5,840 bases of DNA from Omnitrophica bacterium RIFCSPLOWO2_01_FULL_45_10b. Lineage in GTDB: Bacteria; Omnitrophota; Omnitrophia; Omnitrophales; Danuiimicrobiaceae. Where the stretch lies: assembly GCA_001804205.1 (NCBI GenBank), contig MHFM01000041.1, positions 1 to 5,840 on the forward strand, given 5' to 3'. The position numbers and the translations under genes are program-made. Position 1 is the stretch's first letter. Each line of letters begins with the position of its first letter. Below are positions 1 through 5,840 of the stretch, in pieces. The notes beneath the pieces are model-generated. The model saw nothing but the letters and a program-made list of their open reading frames with translations, was not told the origin of the DNA and made no database searches.

Positions 1-1482
1 CGGATCCCAGCCCCAAAAACGCCCCCAGGAATAACTGGCCCAAACGCCCCCCAAAATCGTGCCGGCGGAAAGTAAAATCACTCCGATTTGAAGCGAGCGG
101 TATAAATATTCGGTCAAATGATCGATCAATTTTTCTTTCTTACGAAACGCGAAGCAATACAAAAGCGCATGTGCAATTCCCCAGTTGAGCGCAAAAGCGC
201 CGTAACCCAACGTGATCGTAAGGACATGCACAGTCAGCCAATAATTACTTCTCAAAACAGGAACAAGCGGTGAAATGGAAGGGTCCAACAAAGTCGGAAA
301 GCTTTCGCCGACTAAAAGTGCCAGGGTTCCGACACAAGCGGCAACCATCGGAAGCAACGAAGACCGGTAAAAAAACCAAAGCACAAGTGAAAACAAAACA
401 ACGGCCCAACCCACCCAAATAATGGATTCATACATATTGGTGACGGGCGGCCTTCCCGCAATCAAAACCCGGAGCGCGATACCGAATGTATGGATTAAAA
501 AACCGGCAAGGAACAACAAGAACGCGGCCGCAACCGCTTTTTCTTTTTTGCGCGGCGCGGCCCAAACGAAAATGCTGATTAAATATAGAATCCAGGCCAA
601 ATAAAAAGGGCGGAGTTTTAAATAAAAAAGCTCCAAGCGGATGGCCGCTTGATCCAATTGAATATTCCGCGAAAAAAGAAGATTGCCTAAATTCGCTTGA
701 AATTGCTCAGCCGCAGGAAGCGCTTCCTGTACATTTTCTCCTTTCAAACGTTCCATTAAATGAAGGTACGCGGATTGAAGCTGGTCTGCCTCAAGTGCCG
801 GAAAAAATTGATTTACAATTTCCAAACCTTCCTTTGTCATCAATGCTTCAAGCGGAAGCCAGGCAACGCTCGGATCTTCAGGATGCGGGATAAATCCGGG
901 CAACCGGCCGTTTGCAATTTCGCCGAAAAGCCTCGCGCGCCGATAAAGCTCGACTTGTTTTTTTTCGAAAGGCGCGAGCGACTTTTCTTTTTCCTCTTTT
1001 TCTTGAGCGGCACTGACTTTTTTAAGGAAATCAAGATTATTGAGGACTAAATCAGGCGCAATTCTATTGTGCACTAAATCATCCGAAAATTCCTTCCGAA
1101 GCTCGGGGGTTGTTACCGGAATCATCGGCTTTGCGCTCCAAACTTTAGGATCGCTGATCCAACGCCAAACCAAAAGCGTGGTGTCTTGGCCTTCAAATGA
1201 AGCCTTTCCGGTAACAAGTAAAACATTTTCTTTTGCAAAACTGGCGAAGGGTTTAACGCGGCCGCCATGTTGAACCGGAATTCGGCCGAGAATATCCGAA
1301 ATCGAATTATCAGCGCGAGCACATGCTACGCTGGTGAATAAACTAAGTCCAATTGCCGTCATTGCGAGGCAGTGTCCCAAGTGAGGCCGAAGCAATCTGT
1401 GAATCTGAGATTGCTTTGTCGTTCGCCTGCGGCGAACTCCTCGCAATGACGACTCATTGTCTGCCTGTTGCACATTCCTCAT
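1..1482 (-). CDS. ccsA: CcsA/ResC-type cytochrome c biogenesis protein, 3' end outside window
   Basis: System II cytochrome c maturation protein that, with ResB, carries haem across the cytoplasmic membrane and presents it for ligation to apocytochromes c. Reading the minus strand, the frame is open from 1482 to the window edge (494 codons; the C-terminus is missing). Visible in order: a hydrophobic segment MTAIGLSLFTSVACARA (1362-1312), which looks like a signal peptide; a large extracytoplasmic domain beginning ILGRIPVQHGGRVKPFASFA, with a Lys/Glu-rich stretch around 1000-960; then about six membrane segments from about 600 down. CcsA hallmarks are RPPVTNMYES (453-424), a His at 228-226 in YWLTVHVLTITLGYGAF, the position expected for the first periplasmic haem-ligand His, and the WWD signature WGRFWGWDP (27-1). 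The later family histidines would lie outside the window. Start: ATG 1482 has AAGGA 7 nt upstream. ATG 1362 is the alternative, giving a protein 40 residues shorter, but it lacks a clear Shine-Dalgarno. The product is certain; the start is not. Confidence 0.93.
   Translation of the reverse strand, partial: MRNVQQADNESSLRGVRRRRTTKQSQIHRLLRPHLGHCLAMTAIGLSLFTSVACARADNSISDILGRIPVQHGGRVKPFASFAKENVLLVTGKASFEGQDTTLLVWRWISDPKVWSAKPMIPVTTPELRKEFSDDLVHNRIAPDLVLNNLDFLKKVSAAQEKEEKEKSLAPFEKKQVELYRRARLFGEIANGRLPGFIPHPEDPSVAWLPLEALMTKEGLEIVNQFFPALEADQLQSAYLHLMERLKGENVQEALPAAEQFQANLGNLLFSRNIQLDQAAIRLELFYLKLRPFYLAWILYLISIFVWAAPRKKEKAVAAAFLLFLAGFLIHTFGIALRVLIAGRPPVTNMYESIIWVGWAVVLFSLVLWFFYRSSLLPMVAACVGTLALLVGESFPTLLDPSISPLVPVLRSNYWLTVHVLTITLGYGAFALNWGIAHALLYCFAFRKKEKLIDHLTEYLYRSLQIGVILLSAGTILGGVWASYSWGRFWGWDP
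1357..1451. repeat. Dispersed-type inverted repeat element at the ccsA start
   Basis: The 95 bp unit is bounded by perfect 13 bp inverted repeats, CGTCATTGCGAGG (1357-1369) and CCTCGCAATGACG (1439-1451). Inside is a second inverted pair, AAGCAATCT (1390-1398) and AGATTGCTT (1408-1416), and a small hairpin GTTCGCC-TGC-GGCGAAC (1421-1437), so the RNA or single strand could fold into a long stem with a side arm. No transposase is encoded, so it would be a non-autonomous palindromic element. From memory, elements built on TCATTGCGAGG...AAGCAATCT are dispersed through many genomes; only one copy is present in this window, so dispersal here is inferred. It overlaps the N-terminal coding end of ccsA and contains the alternative ATG at 1362. 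Confidence 0.85.
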
Positions 1483-1491
1483 TTCTCATTC
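1471..1491 (-). repeat. Three imperfect tandem heptamers at the ccsA start
   Basis: The minus strand reads GAATGAG, AAATGAG, GAATGTG in succession (1491-1485, 1484-1478, 1477-1471). Each unit holds an ATG (1489, 1482, 1475). Because the unit is 7 nt, the three ATGs fall in three different frames; only the middle one is in frame with ccsA. It is short and may be coincidental. Confidence 0.5.
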
Positions 1492-1494
1492 CTT
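1490..1494 (-). promoter_or_regulatory. Ribosome binding site for the preferred ccsA start
   Basis: On the minus strand, AAGGA (1494-1490) is followed by a 7 nt spacer (ATGAGAA) and ATG at 1482-1480. This is the only well-spaced Shine-Dalgarno in the resB-ccsA junction and decides the choice of 1482 over 1362. It lies upstream of the inverted repeat, so ribosomes starting here must read through the element, which is open in this frame. Confidence 0.55.
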
Positions 1495-1504
1495 GCTTTT
1501 CTCA

Positions 1505-3259
1505 TCATTTATTCCTCAATTTGGGGTCGCTTCCTTTAAGCGTGGAAAATGGTTTTACATAAAAAAGCATCAATATTCCGGCAATCATAATCACAGCTCC
1601 AGTATATTTCAACGGATTTCCCGGATCGCGTGCTACCGTGAAAATTGAAACCTCAGGCTGCCCTGCCTCTTGCTGATATGCCGATTGATAAACTTTAAAG
1701 CCGCGGTGTTTCAGCGGACGGTTCATTTGAATGATGAGATCGCGATTAATTCCAAGGGAAAGATCTTTGAGCTTCACCGCGCTCTTGAAACTGGCTGGCT
1801 GATTCGTTCCGGGATCGGTATCAATCATAAAATCGACAAGTTCAATTTGAAAACCCATCGGCTTTGTTTTAAGCCCATACATCACATGATAATCCGCGCC
1901 GCCAAGCGGCACATACACAATTTCACCCTGTGGAAGCCACATGGTTTTCTTCTCCCCTGCTTTTTCAAATTCAACTTCAACCGTTGAAATCGCTTCGACA
2001 CTTTGAGAGTAACTGGGGAGTGGTGAATAAGATTCGATCAGTGTTGCATATTCCAAGTATTGATCGACGGCAAATTTAAAATCCATCCACCCGGTTTCAA
2101 TTTCTTTTCCTAACTCAAGCTGGCCTTCTTTAATCTCATCGCCTTTTTTAGTTTGATACTTCGGAAGCCCTTTTGGTTGACGGATAAATCGAAGTTCGTT
2201 CGCGGCATTTGTTTTAGAAAAATCCGGCACTTCATAGGAAATCCGGACACGCGCCGCGCTTGGGGCCAGACCGTGTAGCGTTGGAAATTCAGGGAATTTG
2301 GCAAAAACAGTATGCCGCTCTGAAAGGCCTCCTCCTTCGAGTATGAGCTCAACGGCCGGATTGCTTTCCCCGCTCTTTTGTTCCATCAATTGATTGCCTT
2401 CAACAATGGCGTGTTTAAAAATACGCTTCACTTGAACTTGATAAGGCATTTTCTCAAGCGCGAACGTTTTGCCAATGGATTTTTGGTCCAGAGGAATTTT
2501 TTTTCCGATTCTGTTGTCAAATTGAAATTGGAGAAATCCCAGCTCCGGAAAATTTTCCTCAGGCTGGTTTTTGAGAGGCTCCGCTTCAAAGCGAATCGTA
2601 GCAGGGCCTAAATGAATCAAATTTCTCGAAGGATTCTCCAAAAAAAGCCATTGATCTACTGATGCCCTTGAACCTTTTAGCGCCATGTGAAGGGCGGGCG
2701 ACCCTGTGTCAGATGGTTGAACTGTTTCAACGAGTTTCGCTTTTGGATAATCGGTAAGCAATCGAACTTGAATTAAATCGGATATATCCGTATCCGCAAT
2801 CAACTCGATCTGACCTTTCCATGGAAATGCCTGCCGCTTCATTGGAAAAATCCATCGTTGACCTGAATCAACAGCCAAAATTTGAATGAGCGGATCGGGC
2901 AAAGTCATGCGGCTTTCTGTTTTTCCTTCCGGAATCGCGAGCTGGCCTTCAATCCCAAAAGCCTGCGAAATCAAAGCGCCCGAAAGAAGCAAAATAATTC
3001 CAAGATGGGTCGTTAAAAATCCGGTATGCTTTTTCTTCCAAGGAATTCGGTCTAACGCTGAGGCAAGCAAGTTGAACGCAAGTAAAATCAATAAAAAGCC
3101 AAGCCAATGGGTTCTGTAAATTAAAACTTGTGCCGCATCCGTTCCGTAATGAGATTCAACGAAGGTGCCTGCGCCAAAAACAATCCCGAGAATCACAAGA
3201 AGAGCAACGGCAAGTCTTAAAGAGGCGAAGAATTTAAAGCAAGCAATGGCCCATTTCAT
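1505..3259 (-). CDS. resB: ResB-like cytochrome c biogenesis protein
   Basis: Membrane partner of CcsA in System II cytochrome c assembly (ResB/Ccs1 family), complete at 584 residues. It has the family topology: three N-terminal membrane segments (about residues 14-34, 51-69 and 81-100), a large extracytoplasmic domain of roughly 440 residues, and a fourth membrane segment (about 551-568) near the C-terminus. Supporting details are SLRLAVALLVILGIVFGAGT in segment 1, H85 in the third segment (THLGIILLLSGALI), matching the intramembrane His expected for ResB, and the closing DPGNPLKYTG...AGILMLFYVKPF pattern. ATG 3259 lies 6 nt after the aconitase TAA (3268-3266). No good Shine-Dalgarno is visible (GACTAACCTTTTATG), so translation is probably coupled to the upstream gene. 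The stop TGA (1507-1505) lies 22 nt before the preferred ccsA start. In some bacteria ResB and CcsA are fused as CcsBA; here they are separate neighbours. No frameshift or missing segment was seen. Confidence 0.93.
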   Translation of the reverse strand: MKWAIACFKFFASLRLAVALLVILGIVFGAGTFVESHYGTDAAQVLIYRTHWLGFLLILLAFNLLASALDRIPWKKKHTGFLTTHLGIILLLSGALISQAFGIEGQLAIPEGKTESRMTLPDPLIQILAVDSGQRWIFPMKRQAFPWKGQIELIADTDISDLIQVRLLTDYPKAKLVETVQPSDTGSPALHMALKGSRASVDQWLFLENPSRNLIHLGPATIRFEAEPLKNQPEENFPELGFLQFQFDNRIGKKIPLDQKSIGKTFALEKMPYQVQVKRIFKHAIVEGNQLMEQKSGESNPAVELILEGGGLSERHTVFAKFPEFPTLHGLAPSAARVRISYEVPDFSKTNAANELRFIRQPKGLPKYQTKKGDEIKEGQLELGKEIETGWMDFKFAVDQYLEYATLIESYSPLPSYSQSVEAISTVEVEFEKAGEKKTMWLPQGEIVYVPLGGADYHVMYGLKTKPMGFQIELVDFMIDTDPGTNQPASFKSAVKLKDLSLGINRDLIIQMNRPLKHRGFKVYQSAYQQEAGQPEVSIFTVARDPGNPLKYTGAVIMIAGILMLFYVKPFSTLKGSDPKLRNK

Positions 3260-3265
3260 AAAAGG

Positions 3266-5840
3266 TTAGTCTTTTTTCCCGCGAAGAAGCGCGCGGAGCA
3301 CGTATTGCAGGATGCCGCCATGTTGGTAGTAGCTGAGTTCTGCGGGAGTATCGATTCGGCAGGTAACCATAAAATTAATTTCTTTTGCGCCGCATCGGGC
3401 CGAAACGCTCAATTTTTTCCCTAACGTAAGCTGATCCTGGACTCCCTTAATCTCGAACACTTCCTCGCCCGCGAGCCCAAGAGATTTGGGGGTTTCGCCT
3501 TCTAGAAATTCAAGCGGAAGAATGCCCATCCCAATCAAGTTACTTCTGTGAATTCGCTCAAAGCTTTCGGCAATAGCGGCTTTGATCCCTAAAAGTGCGG
3601 GCCCTTTGGCAGCCCAATCTCGGGACGATCCTGAGCCGTATTCCTTGCCGGCAATAACAATTAACGGAATTCCTTCTTTTTGGTACCTTGCCGCTGCATC
3701 GAAAATCGTCATTTTTTCTCCGCTCGGAAAATGGCGAGTCCATCCTCCTTCTACACCGGGAACTAATAAATTTTTCAAGCGAATATTACCAAAAGTGCCG
3801 CGGACCATCACTTCAAAATTTCCGCGCCGGGCGCCGTACGAATTAAAATCTTTTGGATCAACGCCATGCTCCATTAAATAGGCTCCGGCGGGGCTTTCCT
3901 TCGCAATGGAGCCTGCGGGTGAAATATGATCCGTGGTTACAGAATCTCCGAGAACGGCAAGAACGCGGGCGCCGTGAATATCGGATAATTTCTTGGGTTC
4001 AAACAGCATCCCTTGAAAAAACGGCGGATTTTTTACATAGGTGGATTTTGGATCCCAGACAAACGTATCGCCCGGGGGAATGTGAATGGCCTGCCAACTT
4101 TTGTCTCCTTCAAAAACATGGGCATACTGTTTTTGAAACATCTCTGCGGAAACATATTCCATCTCCTCGGCAATTTCTTTCTGAGTGGGCCAAATATCGC
4201 GAAGATAAACGGGCTTGCCTAACCGGTCATGGCCAATCGGATCCGTTTCCAAATTAACATTCACGGTTCCCGCAATGGCATAAGCCACAACGAGGAGAGG
4301 TGAGGCGAGGTAATTGGCGCGCACAAGTGAATTAATCCTGCCTTCGAAATTTCGGTTTCCGGATAAAACAGCCGCAACCATAAGATCCCGCTCTTTAATG
4401 GCTCGGGCAACCGGATCCGGAAGCGGCCCAGAATTTCCAATGCAGGTCGTACAACCAAAACCTACCAAATGAAATTTTAATTGTTGGAGCGCTTCAATAA
4501 GGCCGGTTTGCCTGAGATAATCCATCACCACTTTTGAACCGGGTGCGAGGCTTGTTTTAACCCAAGGTTTCACACTCAACCCTCGCTCAACTGCTTTCTT
4601 AGCGACAAGCCCTGCCCCTAACATCACGGCGGGATTGGAAGTGTTGGTGCAGCTGGTAATTGCGGCGATCACAACGGCTCCGTGATCAAGTTGACTCTCA
4701 TAATCTACTGTTTTCGCCGCCGCGGCTTCATGAACTTTTGGTGATTTTGGCTCAATGGTTATCTTCTGCGATTGAATAAATTGAAGAAGCTCTTTGCGGA
4801 AGGAAGCTTTTACATCTTTCAACACAACTCTGTCCTGAGGCCGTTTTGGCCCCGCCAAACTGGCTTCAACAGAGGCGAGATCAAGTTCAACCGTATCCGA
4901 AAAAATCGGATCAGGATCCGAGGAATTGCGAAACAGTCCTTGTTCTTTTGTGTAAGCCTCAACCAACGCAACCAATTCCTCGCTACGGCCGGTGAAACGA
5001 AGATAGTTTAGCGTTTTTTCGTCCACCGGGAAAAATCCAACGGTGGCGCCATATTCAGGACACATATTTGCGACTGTTGCCCGATCCGACAGGTTGAGAG
5101 AATCAAGTCCCGGGCCGAAAAACTCAATGAATTTATCAACGACTCCTTTTTTGCGAAGCATTTCGGTGATCGTGAGCACCAAATCCGTTGCCGTAACTCC
5201 CTCTTTAAGCTGCCCGAATAATTTGAAACCAACCACTTGAGGAATCAGCAAGGAAATAGGCTGCCCTAACATGGCTGCTTCCGCTTCAATTCCGCCGCAA
5301 CCCCATCCTAAAACGCCGAGTGCGTTAATCATCGTCGTATGAGAATCCGCCCCAACAAGGGTGTCGGGATACAGTAGGGGCAATTCATGAATTGCCCCTA
5401 CATTCGCAAACACCACCTGTGCCAGATATTCTAAGTTCACTTGATGAACGATGCCGGTGTTGGGCGGAACCACACGGAAATTCCGAAAAGCGCGCTGCCC
5501 CCATCTTAAGAATTGGTAACGTTCTTGATTGCGCTCAAATTCATGCCGCGCATTTTCATCAAAGGCGCTTGGCGTGCCGAAAACATCCACTTGAACCGAA
5601 TGATCAATGACAAGCTCCGCCGGTTGGAGCGGATTGATGAGCGCAGGATCTCCGCCCATCGTTTTGATTGCATCCCGCATCGCCGCGAGATCGACAATGG
5701 CAGGTACCCCCGTAAAATCCTGAAGCAGGACTCGGGCCGGCGTAAAAGCAATCTCCTTGCCAGGCTTGGCTTTGGGATTCCATGAGGCCAAAGCTTCAAT
5801 GTCCGTGCGCCGGATGCTGCGGCCATCTTCACAGCGCAGG
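3266..5840 (-). CDS. acnA: Aconitate hydratase, AcnA/IRP1-type, 5' end outside window
   Basis: Cytoplasmic TCA-cycle enzyme interconverting citrate and isocitrate through a [4Fe-4S] cluster. About 857 residues are visible. The frame is open to 5839, and the upstream codons read LRCEDGRSIRRTDIEALASW, matching the E. coli AcnA region around residue 50. The TTG at 5791 is therefore internal, about 50 N-terminal residues are missing, and the full protein would be about 900 residues (E. coli AcnA has 891). Cluster cysteines are in AAITSCTNTSNP (Cys codon 4651-4649) and GFGCTTCIGNSGPL (4453-4451 and 4444-4442). Other family motifs are YPDTLVGADSHTT, SLAGPKRPQDR, LSGNRNFEGR, GDSVTTDHISPAGS, RGTFGNIR and AGKEYGSGSSRDWAAKG; the last motifs mark the C-terminal swivel domain. 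The variable loop before YPDTLVG is encoded by a perfect 28 bp palindrome (5374-5401). GWGCGGIEAEA has Cys where E. coli has Val. It is followed 6 bp later by resB. Confidence 0.97.
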   Translation of the reverse strand, partial: LRCEDGRSIRRTDIEALASWNPKAKPGKEIAFTPARVLLQDFTGVPAIVDLAAMRDAIKTMGGDPALINPLQPAELVIDHSVQVDVFGTPSAFDENARHEFERNQERYQFLRWGQRAFRNFRVVPPNTGIVHQVNLEYLAQVVFANVGAIHELPLLYPDTLVGADSHTTMINALGVLGWGCGGIEAEAAMLGQPISLLIPQVVGFKLFGQLKEGVTATDLVLTITEMLRKKGVVDKFIEFFGPGLDSLNLSDRATVANMCPEYGATVGFFPVDEKTLNYLRFTGRSEELVALVEAYTKEQGLFRNSSDPDPIFSDTVELDLASVEASLAGPKRPQDRVVLKDVKASFRKELLQFIQSQKITIEPKSPKVHEAAAAKTVDYESQLDHGAVVIAAITSCTNTSNPAVMLGAGLVAKKAVERGLSVKPWVKTSLAPGSKVVMDYLRQTGLIEALQQLKFHLVGFGCTTCIGNSGPLPDPVARAIKERDLMVAAVLSGNRNFEGRINSLVRANYLASPLLVVAYAIAGTVNVNLETDPIGHDRLGKPVYLRDIWPTQKEIAEEMEYVSAEMFQKQYAHVFEGDKSWQAIHIPPGDTFVWDPKSTYVKNPPFFQGMLFEPKKLSDIHGARVLAVLGDSVTTDHISPAGSIAKESPAGAYLMEHGVDPKDFNSYGARRGNFEVMVRGTFGNIRLKNLLVPGVEGGWTRHFPSGEKMTIFDAAARYQKEGIPLIVIAGKEYGSGSSRDWAAKGPALLGIKAAIAESFERIHRSNLIGMGILPLEFLEGETPKSLGLAGEEVFEIKGVQDQLTLGKKLSVSARCGAKEINFMVTCRIDTPAELSYYQHGGILQYVLRALLRGKKD
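5374..5401. repeat. Perfect 28 bp palindrome inside the aconitase gene
   Basis: The half-site GTAGGGGCAATTCA is followed directly by its exact reverse complement, with symmetry ending at 5373/5402 (A opposite A). In the aconitase frame it supplies residues VGAIHELPLL (5401-5372), between HQVNLEYLAQVVFAN and YPDTLVG. A perfect palindrome this long is not expected from coding constraint alone, and from memory this motif is a recurrent dispersed palindrome in some bacterial genomes. The mRNA could form a 12 bp stem with a CAUG loop. Confidence 0.88.

Noticed and set aside
840..1322. Minus-strand frames at 840-1034 and 1122-1322 as small genes
   Set aside because: They are out of frame with, and fully inside, the continuous ccsA frame, which carries the conserved motifs.
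1357..1451. Inverted repeat as a rho-independent terminator after resB
   Set aside because: There is no U-rich run directly after the stem on the minus strand, and ccsA follows immediately in the same direction.
1353..1562. Plus-strand 69-codon reading frame
   Set aside because: It begins in the inverted repeat and runs antisense into the 3' end of resB; it is an artefact of the repeat being open in several frames.
1670..1987. 105-codon plus-strand reading frame
   Set aside because: Antisense to the resB extracytoplasmic domain, with no signal peptide, domain or ribosome site.
2816..2827. TTTCCATGGAAA palindrome in resB
   Set aside because: Short, in ordinary coding sequence, with no second copy seen in the window.
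3853..4257. 134-codon plus-strand reading frame
   Set aside because: It lies antisense to the conserved aconitase core, has no recognisable protein features, and fits a shadow of codon bias.
4411..4420. Palindrome CCGGATCCGG in aconitase
   Set aside because: Only 10 bp, lies within normal conserved coding sequence; expected by chance.
5789..5791. TTG at 5791 as the aconitase start
   Set aside because: The frame stays open upstream to the window edge and encodes family-like sequence (DGRSIRRTDIEALASW), so this codon is an internal Leu.

Overview
The window carries three genes, all on the minus strand and tightly packed. In transcription order they are a bacterial AcnA-type aconitase (5' end outside the window), a ResB-like cytochrome c maturation protein (complete), and a CcsA/ResC-like haem-handling protein (3' end outside the window). 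The plus strand shows only shadow reading frames. No RNA gene, CRISPR array, transposase or convincing terminator is visible.

Organism: ResB plus CcsA means System II cytochrome c maturation. Moderate GC content and the N-terminal targeting segment plus large extracytoplasmic domain of CcsA suggest a Gram-negative-type bacterium. Two repeat types are present. One is a roughly 95 bp inverted repeat beginning CGTCATTGCGAGG; the other is a perfect 28 bp palindrome with half-site GTAGGGGCAATTCA. From memory, sequences like both are dispersed in several uncultured or slow-growing lineages (for example Omnitrophota-like bacteria and their relatives), but this cannot be searched here, so the assignment is tentative.

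Layout: positions 5840-3266 hold the aconitase, whose frame stays open to the window edge, so the TTG at 5791 is internal and not a start. Positions 3259-1505 hold resB, starting 6 bp after the aconitase stop. Positions 1482 (or 1362) to 1 hold ccsA, ending in the window within the WWD haem-handling motif. The resB-ccsA junction contains the 95 bp inverted repeat, which lies over the start of ccsA.

How they work together: ResB and CcsA form the System II complex that exports haem and attaches it to apocytochromes c outside the cytoplasmic membrane. Aconitase acts in the cytoplasmic TCA cycle. Their close spacing suggests co-transcription, linking TCA flux to respiratory cytochrome assembly, although the link could be only positional. 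The most interesting signals are the two palindromic elements in or at coding sequences: one encodes a surface-loop segment of aconitase in frame, and the other appears to have displaced or remodelled the translation start of ccsA.
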